DNA of 64,000 nucleotides from Pseudomonas sp. RIT-PI-q (GTDB lineage: Bacteria > Pseudomonadota > Gammaproteobacteria > Pseudomonadales > Pseudomonadaceae): contig NZ_LHPC01000021.1 of NCBI RefSeq assembly GCF_001297125.1, forward strand, positions 248,001 to 312,000, read 5' to 3'. This document shows, piece after piece, positions 8,910-17,121 of this stretch. Both the position numbers and the translations under genes were made by a program. The notes under the pieces were generated by a model. That model was given only the letters and a program-made list of their open reading frames with translations. It searched no databases and was not told the DNA's origin. Numbering within the stretch: the stretch's first letter is position 1; every line of letters begins with the position of its first letter.

Positions 8910-10319
8910 TCAGCTACCGAGCAGTCGGAAAAACCGCTCGCGCACTTGCAAGTTGTCACTGTGGGCAACGTTGAAACGCAGGAAGTGACTCGCGTTCGGC
9001 GCTTTGCTCAGCAAGGTGCCGGGTGCCAGTACAAGGTCGATGTCCAGGCCTTTTCTCGCCAGCGTTTCGGCATGAAATCCTTCGGGCAAACGCGTCCAGA
9101 GAAACAACCCTTCATGCGGCAGCGATGACACCGAACAACCGGCTTCCAACAACCAACTGGTTACCCGACTGCTCGACTCATAAAGCCGATCCACGGTGCG
9201 CCGGGTATGTTTGGCATAGCTGCCATCATTGAGCATCGTGCAGATAATCTGCTCCGCCAGTTCCGAGGTCATGCCCCCACAGGTCATTTTCAGCGTAACC
9301 ATCCGCGCCGCCAGTTGCGGTGACAATACCGCGTAGCTGACACGGCTGTTGGCGGTCAGGGTTTTGGAAAAACCGGAGATGTACGTGACATTGTCCAGCC
9401 CGCCTGCGGCCAGGCGCGGCGTCCTTCGTTGCTGCATGTCGCAATACAAATCGTCTTCGAGGATGTGGAAACCATAACGGTGACTCAACTCCAGCAAGCG
9501 ATAAACCTGCGCCGGGGAGAACGAGTGGCCGGTCGGGTTGTGCAGGGCATTGTTGGTCATGTAGAGCACGGGACGATGGGCGATCAGCAATTGCTCGAAG
9601 GCCTCCAGGTCCATGCCGTCAGAATCCCGGGGAATGGTAATGACCTTGGCACCGTGCAACGCCAGGTTGGCGTGCATGGTGAAGTAGCACGGATCGTCGA
9701 GCAGCACCGTATCGCCGGGTTTGACCAGCAGGCGCATCAGCATGTCGATGGCCTGCACGGTGTTGGCTGTGGTGATGATCTGGTCCACCGGCACTTCGAT
9801 GCCCAAGGTCGACAGTTTGACCCGCAACGCCTCTCGCAGCGGCAGGTAACCGCCGGCAACGCCGTATTCGCCCATGCGCAGGGAGGTGGCGCGCAGGGTG
9901 CCGCGCACGGCTTTGAGCAATTCTTCAGCCGGCAGCCACGAGGACGGCAGAAAACCGGCACCAGGGCGCAGCGCGCCGTTGTCCTGCAGCACCGCGCGGC
10001 GGACCACGCTCAGGGTGTCTTGTGGTTGCAGGTCGGGGCCGGCATCGGTATGGAGTGTGACGGTGGAACGGTGCACGTAATGCCCCGAGCCCTGGCGTGA
10101 AACCACCAGGCCCTTGGCCCGCAAGCGGTCCAGGGCATCGACCACCGTGGACTTGCCCACGTTCATCAAGTCGGAGAGCTCGCGAATCGGCGGCAGCCGG
10201 GAGCCGTGGGGCAGGCCACCCTGGTTGATCGCCACGGTCAGTTGATCGACGATCTGCTGGACCAGCGGTACGCCGGGCTGGAATTCGATGGCGGCGATCA
10301 CTGCACGTTGAACCTGCAT
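8910..10319 (-). CDS. MocR-type regulator: GntR winged helix fused to a fold-type I aminotransferase
   Basis: 469 residues. An N-terminal GntR-like helix-turn-helix (about residues 10-78; GSRLPPIRELSDLMNVGKST) is joined to an aspartate aminotransferase-like domain that binds PLP or a related ligand. The Schiff-base lysine lies in SGFSKTLT. Family members are transcription factors that sense an amino compound through the PLP domain. It is divergent from the MFS transporter gene, with two inverted repeats in the shared 148-base region. That makes it the likely local regulator of the cluster 10468-19721. Effector unknown. Confidence 0.88.
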   Translation of the reverse strand: MQVQRAVIAAIEFQPGVPLVQQIVDQLTVAINQGGLPHGSRLPPIRELSDLMNVGKSTVVDALDRLRAKGLVVSRQGSGHYVHRSTVTLHTDAGPDLQPQDTLSVVRRAVLQDNGALRPGAGFLPSSWLPAEELLKAVRGTLRATSLRMGEYGVAGGYLPLREALRVKLSTLGIEVPVDQIITTANTVQAIDMLMRLLVKPGDTVLLDDPCYFTMHANLALHGAKVITIPRDSDGMDLEAFEQLLIAHRPVLYMTNNALHNPTGHSFSPAQVYRLLELSHRYGFHILEDDLYCDMQQRRTPRLAAGGLDNVTYISGFSKTLTANSRVSYAVLSPQLAARMVTLKMTCGGMTSELAEQIICTMLNDGSYAKHTRRTVDRLYESSSRVTSWLLEAGCSVSSLPHEGLFLWTRLPEGFHAETLARKGLDIDLVLAPGTLLSKAPNASHFLRFNVAHSDNLQVRERFFRLLGS

Positions 10320-10342
10320 TTTACTGGTCTCTCCGGCAGTAA

Positions 10343-10383
10343 AGTTCGTTCGATTCTATACGAACTTGCTCTGATCAGAACAA
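10343..10383. promoter_or_regulatory. Two adjacent palindromes in the divergent MocR/MFS promoter region
   Basis: AGTTCGT (10343-10349) and ACGAACT (10360-10366) form an inverted repeat with a ten-base spacer. Directly next to it, TTGCTCTGATCAGAACAA (10366-10383) is an almost perfect 18-base palindrome. Both lie between the two divergent starts and are candidate operators for the MocR regulator. Confidence 0.5.
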
Positions 10384-10467
10384 GTGTCGCTCTCTACTAT
10401 CACCTTACAGTCTTTCTCGATTGTCGGCGCACGTAGCCCCGCAATCGCCTGGTTTCAGAGGTGTTGC

Positions 10468-11568
10468 ATGAGTGTCGAAACAACGGTCGCCATCGCCAAG
10501 CCGGTGATCAACATTCGCCTGTTCACGATCCGGATCATCACCGCCGTGTCGCTGTTCGCGGTGTTGGGCAAGGCCAACGTCTGGCTCGACACGGCCACCA
10601 ACAGCATCCTCGCCCTCGGTTATCGGGCCTTGCTGTTGCTGCTGCCACTGACATTGCTGGTGCTGGGCCGCCGTTCCCTGAGCGTTACGCTGCTGTGCGC
10701 GGCCCTCGGGCTGGTGCTGCTGGCGGTCACCAGCAATCAAGGCATGGTGATGTTTGCTGCCGCGTTGTTCGCTTATGGCATCGCCATCGCCGGTTACCTG
10801 ATCAAGAGTGAAGCCGCCCAGACCAAAGAGGGCGCGGCCTACAACCGAGTGGCGATGAACATGGGCAGCCTGCTGGCGGGGCTGATCCTGCTTTCGCCGC
10901 TGTTGACCCCAACGATGTTTTTCCTCGGCGCCGCGAGTTTCGTCCTGCTGTGCCTGCCCATCGCGATGGGTGCCACCTTCACCACTGAACCGGCCATTGC
11001 CCGCCCGGCGAGCCAGGACGGCAGCGGCTGGCGCAACAAACTGCCGTGGGTGATCGCCGGCGTCATCATGGGTATCAAGCTGTTCGGCGTGTTCTCGATC
11101 CTGCCACAAGCCATCCTCCTCGAAACCGGTGAATTGCCGGCCTGGTACGGGTTGATGCTGATCCTCAACAGCGCCGTGGTGGTCTTCGCCCAAGTGCCGG
11201 TGATGAAGCTCATCGAGCGCACCGGGCGCTTCAAGGTGGTCGCGGTGATCGGGATCATCATCGGTGGCTTTGCGGTGCTCTCGTCACCGGCCGCGTTTCA
11301 CGTCGAAACCCTCGCCGGTGCGCTGATCTGGGTGGCGCTGCTGTCCCTCGCCGAATGTGCGTTCAGCTACCTCGACTACTTCTCCGTCAAACAAAACAAC
11401 ATGTTCGTCAAGGAAGTCTCCCTTGGCGTCGGCGCCGGGCTGACGGTGCTGATCATGCGGGTGGTGCCGCCGCCATACAACGCTCTGGTGCTGGCCGCCA
11501 TCGGCGCGGGCGGGATTCTGGCCTGGTACTGGCTCAACCGAAAATCCAACGCGTCACTGCATGACTGA
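10468..11568 (+). CDS. MFS-type membrane transporter, probable exporter of the cluster product
   Basis: 366 residues with about 10-12 hydrophobic segments and short loops, short for a major facilitator protein but with the overall pattern of one. No substrate can be read from the sequence. The ATG at 10468 follows a purine-rich stretch (CAGAGGTG). A longer reading from 10384 would run through the palindromes of the promoter region. It is the first gene of the left transcription unit, 42 bases before the ATP-grasp gene. The position beside biosynthetic genes suggests export or self-protection. Confidence 0.75.
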   Translation: MSVETTVAIAKPVINIRLFTIRIITAVSLFAVLGKANVWLDTATNSILALGYRALLLLLPLTLLVLGRRSLSVTLLCAALGLVLLAVTSNQGMVMFAAALFAYGIAIAGYLIKSEAAQTKEGAAYNRVAMNMGSLLAGLILLSPLLTPTMFFLGAASFVLLCLPIAMGATFTTEPAIARPASQDGSGWRNKLPWVIAGVIMGIKLFGVFSILPQAILLETGELPAWYGLMLILNSAVVVFAQVPVMKLIERTGRFKVVAVIGIIIGGFAVLSSPAAFHVETLAGALIWVALLSLAECAFSYLDYFSVKQNNMFVKEVSLGVGAGLTVLIMRVVPPPYNALVLAAIGAGGILAWYWLNRKSNASLHD

Positions 11569-11610
11569 GTTATCGCGTTTCCGTTTATTTCTTCACAGGT
11601 CGGGTGCTTC

Positions 11611-12891
11611 ATGAATACGACATCTTGCGTAGTGGTGGTCGGGTACAACGGCAATCGGGTTCACGATATCCAGAAGCTGCGCGACCTCTGCAGAAAGCTC
11701 TACAACGCCCGACTCATCCTGCTGGTCGAGAAAATCCAGGCCGATGACGATCAGGTGGCCGATCACGTCTGCAGCACTTCACTGGCGCCCGAAGACGTCG
11801 CGAGTTCCCTCGAACTGGTGGCGGGTTGCCTGAATGCCGACAGCTGGAAGCTGATCGGCGTGCTGCCGTTCTCCGACCGCGGTGTGCTGCTCGGCGCGGC
11901 GCTGGCGACCCATTATGGCTTGCCGGGCATTACGCCGGGTGAGGCGCGGGCGGGGCTGGATAAACAGATTTTCCGCAAGCTGGAAGCGGCCGCCGACACT
12001 TCGCCGGACGATTACCGTCCGGTGTTTTCTGCGCGCATCGAGAGCCTGCCCGAGCTGCGCAAAAAAGTCGTCGAACTGGGCGGCAAAGCGTTCATCAAGC
12101 CGGCCTGCGAAGGCGCGAGCAGAGGCTGTCGGGTCATCCATCATCCGTCGGAATGCGACGAGGCCTGGCTGGCACTCAAGCCGTATCGCGAAGGCGGCAT
12201 CGTCCTCGAAGAGTTGATCCAGAACGCCCGCGAGTACAGCTGGGATTACGTTGCCGGCAGCACTTGGGTCACCGAAAAAACCACCACCGAAGGCGCCTAC
12301 CGCGCGGAAATCCAGCAAATCGTGCCGGCACCGTTGGCCGCCGACGCACAGATTCGCCTGGCGGCTGCCGGTCGACACATGTCGGGCCTGGTGTCGCTGG
12401 ATAACGGCGCCTATCACAACGAGATTTTCCTGCGCCGCGACGGCCTGACCTCGGCGGTGGAAACCAACATGCGTCCCGGCGGCATGCACATCTGGGACCT
12501 CGCGCGCCTGGCGTTCGTCGATTTCGATCCTTGGGAGCGCTGGGTCAGATGGGCGGTGGAAGGCACGACCGACGCTCACGACCCCGTCGCTCGCGGCTAT
12601 TGCGGCATTCGCCTGCTCCGGGCACCGGCCGGCGGTCTGTTGCGCTACGTGCCGGACATCGAGTCCCTGGCCCAAGAACTGAACATCGAACTGGTGGAGG
12701 CGGTGTACGCCAAGCGCCTCAGTGACTCGGTCACGGCACTGGTGCAAGACAACACCTCGTTCATCGGCCACATCGTGTTGTTCAGCGAGAACTACGCACA
12801 GCTCAGCGACAACCTGTTGCGTCTGGCCGAGGCGATCGAATCACGCGTCGAGGTCACCTGCCTGGCGCGGGCCTCAAGAGCCGTGGGCTGA
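11611..12891 (+). CDS. ATP-grasp carboxylate-amine ligase-like enzyme
   Basis: 426 residues. The N-terminal third is a Rossmann-like pre-ATP-grasp region (VVVVGYNGNRVHDIQKL). The middle carries the ATP-binding lysine in KAFIKPACEGASRGC, and the metal-binding ETNMRPGG lies near residue 285. ATP-grasp enzymes of this size join an amino group to an acyl-phosphate, as in dipeptide or amino-acid ligases. The exact substrate pair cannot be inferred. No carrier protein or NRPS domain is present in the cluster, so this ligase is the best candidate for the peptide or amide bond-forming step. It lies between the transporter and the RidA-like gene on one transcript. Confidence 0.82.
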   Translation: MNTTSCVVVVGYNGNRVHDIQKLRDLCRKLYNARLILLVEKIQADDDQVADHVCSTSLAPEDVASSLELVAGCLNADSWKLIGVLPFSDRGVLLGAALATHYGLPGITPGEARAGLDKQIFRKLEAAADTSPDDYRPVFSARIESLPELRKKVVELGGKAFIKPACEGASRGCRVIHHPSECDEAWLALKPYREGGIVLEELIQNAREYSWDYVAGSTWVTEKTTTEGAYRAEIQQIVPAPLAADAQIRLAAAGRHMSGLVSLDNGAYHNEIFLRRDGLTSAVETNMRPGGMHIWDLARLAFVDFDPWERWVRWAVEGTTDAHDPVARGYCGIRLLRAPAGGLLRYVPDIESLAQELNIELVEAVYAKRLSDSVTALVQDNTSFIGHIVLFSENYAQLSDNLLRLAEAIESRVEVTCLARASRAVG

Positions 12892-12941
12892 GCCTGCGCG
12901 ATCATTGTCTTTTTGCAGTATTGATTGAGAGGGTTTGGTAA

Positions 12942-13436
12942 ATGATTGAGCGAATGAGCTGTGATGAACGTTTCATCACCCTGGCCAAAGAACTCGACTA
13001 CGACATCTACGGCGAGAACACCGCTGGCGGGCATTACGCTCCGCTGGTCCGGCATCACGACGAGCTGTATATCAGCGGAATGGTGCCGCGCATGAACGGC
13101 AAAATTCAATACCCCGGCCGAGTGGGGCTGGAACTCAGCCTGGCGGATGCCCAGGCGGCAGCGAGTATCAGCGCGATGCGTGCGCTGGCGCTGATCGTCG
13201 ATGCCATCGGTTCGCTGGATAAAATCAAGTCACTGATCCGTGTAACGGTCTATGTGAAATCCACGGCGGACTTTGTTGATCTCAGCGAAGTGGCCAACGG
13301 CGCGTCGGATGTATTCAGTCATGTGCTGGGAGATGCCGGCAAACATACCCGGACGACCATCGGGGTGTATCAACTTCCGAAAAATGCTGCTGTTGAAGTG
13401 GACATGATCGCGGCGCTGCGACCTTCGGCGTTATAA
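12942..13436 (+). CDS. RidA/YjgF-family protein
   Basis: 164 residues with the RidA fold signature: an N-terminal YISGMVPR-type strand, SLIRVTVYVKSTADF in the middle (conserved Arg), and GVYQLPKNAAVEVDMIAAL at the C-terminus with the conserved acidic residue. Housekeeping RidA deaminates reactive enamine/imine intermediates from PLP enzymes. The copy here is longer at the N-terminus and lies with PLP-dependent and radical enzymes, so a dedicated role in hydrolysing an unstable imine of the pathway is plausible. That role is inference. Confidence 0.85.
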   Translation: MIERMSCDERFITLAKELDYDIYGENTAGGHYAPLVRHHDELYISGMVPRMNGKIQYPGRVGLELSLADAQAAASISAMRALALIVDAIGSLDKIKSLIRVTVYVKSTADFVDLSEVANGASDVFSHVLGDAGKHTRTTIGVYQLPKNAAVEVDMIAALRPSAL

Positions 13437-13519
13437 GTATCGTTTGTTCGGCTTTACAGCACTTAATGGTTGGCCTAAGGTTCGGTCATTAAAGTCGACA
13501 AATAAGTTGGTGCTTGCGG

Positions 13520-13972
13520 ATGAATAACGTTCAAGGTGCGTTTTTTTCATATAAGGACTTTCGCCAGAGCTTGCACCAACCACCGGTCAGTGCACGGGTG
13601 TGGAAACATGGCGAACTTACAGATCTGCGTCAGAGCCTTGAAGCCAGCGAAATCGATATTGTCGCACTGGCCCACGATAACAGCATCGAAGGTTGCAAGT
13701 TGACGCCCGGGATGGCGGTGTCGATGCAATGGTTGAAGCCGGGCGCGGTGCTTGATGGGCATGCGCATTCGTGGTGGCACCTGTTCATTATTCAGTCCGG
13801 CAGTGGCACGTTGAGCCTGGGCGATGCCGACGCAGTGAACGTCAGTCCCGGCGATGTGTTGCTGGTGCCGGCCTGGACGCAGCACGGGTTCGTCAATACC
13901 AGCAGCACTGAACCGCTGGCCATGCTGAACATGAGCAACATGCCGCAAATGGCGCAGCTCTCCATTTCCTGA
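13520..13972 (+). CDS. Small cupin-domain protein
   Basis: 150 residues with one cupin barrel. DGHAHSWWHLFIIQSGSGTLSLG provides the first metal-binding motif (two His and Trp/Glu-type positions), and GDVLLVPAWTQHGFVNTS the second (His). It could be a small metalloenzyme (isomerase, cyclase or dioxygenase) or a sensor. The ATG at 13520 is used; a TTG two codons earlier is the alternative and neither has a strong ribosome-binding site. It is the last gene before an intrinsic terminator. Confidence 0.8.
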   Translation: MNNVQGAFFSYKDFRQSLHQPPVSARVWKHGELTDLRQSLEASEIDIVALAHDNSIEGCKLTPGMAVSMQWLKPGAVLDGHAHSWWHLFIIQSGSGTLSLGDADAVNVSPGDVLLVPAWTQHGFVNTSSTEPLAMLNMSNMPQMAQLSIS

Positions 13973-14009
13973 ACGCCCGCCCGCTAAAATTTCCCTTCCG
14001 TTGCACACC

Positions 14010-14039
14010 AGGGGGTCCGCATTCGCTGACTCCCTTTTT
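14010..14039 (+). terminator. Intrinsic terminator inside the cluster
   Basis: AGGGGGTC (14010-14017) pairs with GACTCCCT (14028-14035), with one G-U pair, and is followed by TTTT. It splits the cluster into a left unit (transporter to cupin) and a right unit (GST to hydrolase). Confidence 0.7.
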
Positions 14040-14082
14040 GTTTTCTGTCGCCCCTCCCGAACCTGCTTTTGCGAACTTCTGT

Positions 14083-14114
14083 ATCGATAGAAACAGATAA
14101 TTTCTGTATCTGTT
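14083..14114. promoter_or_regulatory. Palindrome upstream of the right half of the cluster
   Basis: AACAGATA (14092-14099) and TATCTGTT (14107-14114) are a perfect eight-base inverted repeat with a seven-base spacer. Another near-palindrome, TTCTGTATCGATAGAA, lies directly before it. Their place between the terminator and the GST gene suits an operator of one of the MocR regulators. Confidence 0.5.
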
Positions 14115-14185
14115 CAGCGCTTGATCAACTTACTACGATCGCTTCCATGCAACGGATTAATGTGGTTAAAGCAAGGAAACGATCT

Positions 14186-14830
14186 ATGGAAAGTACGAAG
14201 CTTAAACTCTATGTGGGTGTAGATTTTGTCAGTGCGTTTGCAATGTCGGCTTTTGTGGCGCTTAAGGAAAAGCAACTTCCATTTGACTTGGCGACTGTCG
14301 ACTTAAAGAGCCGTGAGAACTATCTCAGGCCTTACCAGGATTTATCGTTAACCTGCAAAATTCCAACGTTGGTTCACGGAAGTTTCGCGCTGTCTGAATC
14401 TTCGGCCATTGCCGAATATTTGGATGAGCTTTCCCCAGGCCATAAAAAACTACTCCCGCTGGACATCAAACAGCGCGCCCGCGCCCGTCAACTCCAGGCC
14501 TGGCTGCGCAGTGATCTGCTGGTCATTCGCAAAGAGCGCCCGGCGGACCTCATCTACTTCGGCAAGAAAGATAACCCGCTGTCCGACGAGGCCCTGGCCG
14601 CCGTCGACCGCTTGTTCTTCGTCGCCGATCGATTGCTGGAAGGAGGCGCTGAACACCTGTTTGGTGACTGGAGCATTGCCGACACCGACCTGGCAATCAT
14701 GCTCAACCGGCTGGTCGCCAATGGCGATCACGTGCCCGCCCGACTCGCCGCGTATGTCCATCGGCAGTGGGATCGCGACAGCGTTCGGGCATGGATGGAT
14801 ATAGAGCGAGTAACGCCCGCCATCCAGTAA
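14186..14830 (+). CDS. Glutathione S-transferase-like protein
   Basis: 214 residues. The N-terminal thioredoxin-like domain contains the cis-proline/SNAIL-like part (KIPTLVHGSFALSESSAIAEYL); the C-terminal half is the usual helical domain. A canonical catalytic Ser/Tyr/Cys at the first strand is not obvious (YVGVDFVSAFAMS). The ATG at 14186 has AAGGAAACG upstream. It is probably the first gene of the right transcription unit, 32 bases before the aminomutase gene. A role in thiol transfer, ring opening or self-protection in the pathway is inferred only from context. Confidence 0.82.
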   Translation: MESTKLKLYVGVDFVSAFAMSAFVALKEKQLPFDLATVDLKSRENYLRPYQDLSLTCKIPTLVHGSFALSESSAIAEYLDELSPGHKKLLPLDIKQRARARQLQAWLRSDLLVIRKERPADLIYFGKKDNPLSDEALAAVDRLFFVADRLLEGGAEHLFGDWSIADTDLAIMLNRLVANGDHVPARLAAYVHRQWDRDSVRAWMDIERVTPAIQ

Positions 14831-14862
14831 CGACGGCCAGGCAATCATTCAGGAGCGCTGCC

Positions 14863-16203
14863 ATGCAGGGAATGTCGGAGCACGAAAGATACAAACCCTA
14901 TAACTCACGCACCATTCGCGACACGCCGTACTGGCAGAAACTGACGCCAGCGTTGCAGGAAGCCATGACCGTGGTCGCGCGGGTCATGCCGTTTCGCACC
15001 AATGAATACGTGCTGGGCACGTTGATCGACTGGAACAACATCCCTGACGATCCGATTTTCCGCATGACCTTTCCCCACAAGGACATGTTGCTGCCGGACG
15101 AGTACACGTCGCTCAAGCAACTGATCGAGCAGGATGACGCTGTCGCCATCAAGCGGCGGATCGAGGCGATCTGGCTGCGCATGAACCCGCATCCGGCCGG
15201 GCAGTTGACGCACAACAGCGTGATGCACAACGGCAAAGTCCTCTCGGGCATCCAGCACAAGTACCGCGAAACCGTGCTGTTTTTCCCCGGTGCCGGTCAA
15301 ACCTGTCACGCCTACTGCACCTTCTGTTTCCGCTGGGCGCAGTTCATCGGCGAGGAAGAACTCAAGTTCAACGCCCGCGAATCCCAGGAGCTGGTGAGTT
15401 ACCTGCGCGAACACACCGAAGTCACCGACGTGCTGATTACCGGTGGCGATCCGCTGATCATGAACACGCGCTCGCTGGCGGGGTACATCGAGCCGCTGCT
15501 GGAACTGAGCCACCTGAAGAGCATCCGCATCGGCACCAAATCCGTGGCGTATTGGCCGCAACGGTTTGTCAGCGACAAGGATGCACCCGAGCTGCTCGAA
15601 CTGTTTAAACGGATCGTCGCGGCGGGGAAAAATCTATCGATCATGGGCCATTACAACCATCCGGTAGAGATCCACCAGGACATCGCCCGTCAGGCCGTCG
15701 AACAGATTCGTTCGACCGGGGCGACCTTGCGCATGCAGGCGCCGGTGATTCGGCACATCAACGAAAACCCCGCCGATTGGGCCGCGCTCTGGACCGAAGG
15801 CGTGCGGCTTGGGGCGGTTCCCTATTACATGTTCGTCGAGCGCGACACCGGCCCCAGTCATTACTTTGCGATGCCTTTAGCCCGGGCGTTTGAAATCTTC
15901 CAGGCAGCGTATCGCACGGTGTCCGGATTGGCGCGCACGGTTCGCGGACCGTCCATGAGCACCTTCTACGGCAAGGTGTTGATCAACGGCATCGAAACCG
16001 TGGCCGGGGAAAAAGTCTTCGTGTTGCAGTTCCTTCAGGCGCGTAATCCGCAGTGGGTGCTGCGCACGTTCTGTGCGCGCTTCGATCCACAGGCGACCTG
16101 GTTTGATGAGTTGCGACCGGCGTTCGGCGAGCGCTCGTTCTTCTTTCAGACCGAAGCTGTAGCGACACCCGAATTGATACCGGTCCTGCTCGAAACGGCG
16201 TAG
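14863..16203 (+). CDS. KamA-family radical SAM amino-acid 2,3-aminomutase, probably not lysine-specific
   Basis: 446 residues. The radical SAM motif is Cys148-x3-Cys152-x2-Cys155 (CHAYCTFC). The PLP-binding lysine is probably Lys371 in YGK. In clostridial lysine 2,3-aminomutase two aspartates (Asp293, Asp330) hold the lysine side chain. The aligned positions here, in YYMFVERDTG and TVRGPS, are Arg327 and Arg361. Glutamate 2,3-aminomutase also replaces these aspartates. An acidic substrate such as glutamate is therefore more likely than lysine; this is inference. It would make a beta-amino acid. It starts 32 bases after the GST gene, with AGGAG upstream, and 24 bases before the aminotransferase gene. 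Confidence 0.88.
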   Translation: MQGMSEHERYKPYNSRTIRDTPYWQKLTPALQEAMTVVARVMPFRTNEYVLGTLIDWNNIPDDPIFRMTFPHKDMLLPDEYTSLKQLIEQDDAVAIKRRIEAIWLRMNPHPAGQLTHNSVMHNGKVLSGIQHKYRETVLFFPGAGQTCHAYCTFCFRWAQFIGEEELKFNARESQELVSYLREHTEVTDVLITGGDPLIMNTRSLAGYIEPLLELSHLKSIRIGTKSVAYWPQRFVSDKDAPELLELFKRIVAAGKNLSIMGHYNHPVEIHQDIARQAVEQIRSTGATLRMQAPVIRHINENPADWAALWTEGVRLGAVPYYMFVERDTGPSHYFAMPLARAFEIFQAAYRTVSGLARTVRGPSMSTFYGKVLINGIETVAGEKVFVLQFLQARNPQWVLRTFCARFDPQATWFDELRPAFGERSFFFQTEAVATPELIPVLLETA

Positions 16204-16227
16204 GACGATTCATCAGGAGATAGGGAT

Positions 16228-17100
16228 ATGAGCGGCATCCCGTTTGATCAACGCGAAGGATTGATCTGGCTCGACGGCGAGTTCGTCGAGTGGTCCCAGG
16301 CGCGGCTACACGTGCTGACCCACGGCCTGCATTACGCAAGCACGGTGTATGAGGGGGAGCGCGTCTACAACGGCAAGATCTTCAAATTGCGCGAACACAG
16401 CGAGCGGCTGTATCGCTCGGCGCAGTTGATGGACTTTGCCATTCCCTATGAACTCGCCGAACTCGAAGCGGCGAGCCATGAACTGCTCAAGCGCAACCAC
16501 GTGGTCGACGGTTACCTGCGGCCGGTGGCCTGGCGCGGCAGTGAAATGATTTCCACCTCGGCGCGCTTCAATCGCGTTCATCTGGCGATCGCCTGTTGGC
16601 AATGGCCCAGTTACTTCGACCCGGCGGCGCGCATGGCCGGCATCCGGTTGAAGACCGCCGCTTGGCGTCGTCCGCCACCGAGTTGCAGCCCCTTCGAGGC
16701 CAAGGCGTCCGGGCATTACCAGATTGCCACGCTGAGCAAGCACGACGCGGAAAACCACGGCTACCACGATGCCTTGATGCTCGACTGGCGTGGCCATGTG
16801 GCCGAAGCCACCAGCGCCAATGTGTTCTTCGTCAAAGGCCGGACGCTGCACACGCCACTGGCGGATTGTTTCCTCAACGGCATTACCCGTCAGACCGTCA
16901 TCGACCTGGCCAAGGCACTGGATTACCCAGTGCTCGAAAGAACCATTCTTCCCACAGAGCTTGGCGACTTCGACGAGTGTTTTCTGACAGGCACCGCCGC
17001 TGAAATCACACCCGTGCAGAGCATCGATGAACAGCACTATCGACCGGGCACTGCCTGCAGCGAACTCATTGCCGCGTACACCTCAACCGTAAACGCCTGA
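16228..17100 (+). CDS. Branched-chain aminotransferase-like PLP enzyme (class IV)
   Basis: 290 residues, the usual length of fold-type IV transaminases. The PLP lysine lies in FEAKASGHY. The phosphate-binding EATSANVF and GITRQTVIDLA match the family, as does the N-terminal THGLHYASTVYEGERVY. Housekeeping IlvE transaminates branched-chain amino acids. D-amino acid transaminase and aminodeoxychorismate lyase share the fold, so the reaction is uncertain. Context suggests a pathway-specific transamination or lyase step on a product of the aminomutase or ligase. Confidence 0.87.
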   Translation: MSGIPFDQREGLIWLDGEFVEWSQARLHVLTHGLHYASTVYEGERVYNGKIFKLREHSERLYRSAQLMDFAIPYELAELEAASHELLKRNHVVDGYLRPVAWRGSEMISTSARFNRVHLAIACWQWPSYFDPAARMAGIRLKTAAWRRPPPSCSPFEAKASGHYQIATLSKHDAENHGYHDALMLDWRGHVAEATSANVFFVKGRTLHTPLADCFLNGITRQTVIDLAKALDYPVLERTILPTELGDFDECFLTGTAAEITPVQSIDEQHYRPGTACSELIAAYTSTVNA

Positions 17101-17121
17101 TCAACCGCCAGGAATACCACC

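Noticed and set aside
8741-8974. 77-codon plus-strand ORF after the two-gene unit
   Set aside because: It runs through the terminator and REP and into the MocR gene on the other strand.
16228-17100. Housekeeping ilvE
   Set aside because: The gene is embedded in the cluster with 21-24 base spacing on both sides, so a pathway role is more likely; the symbol was withheld.
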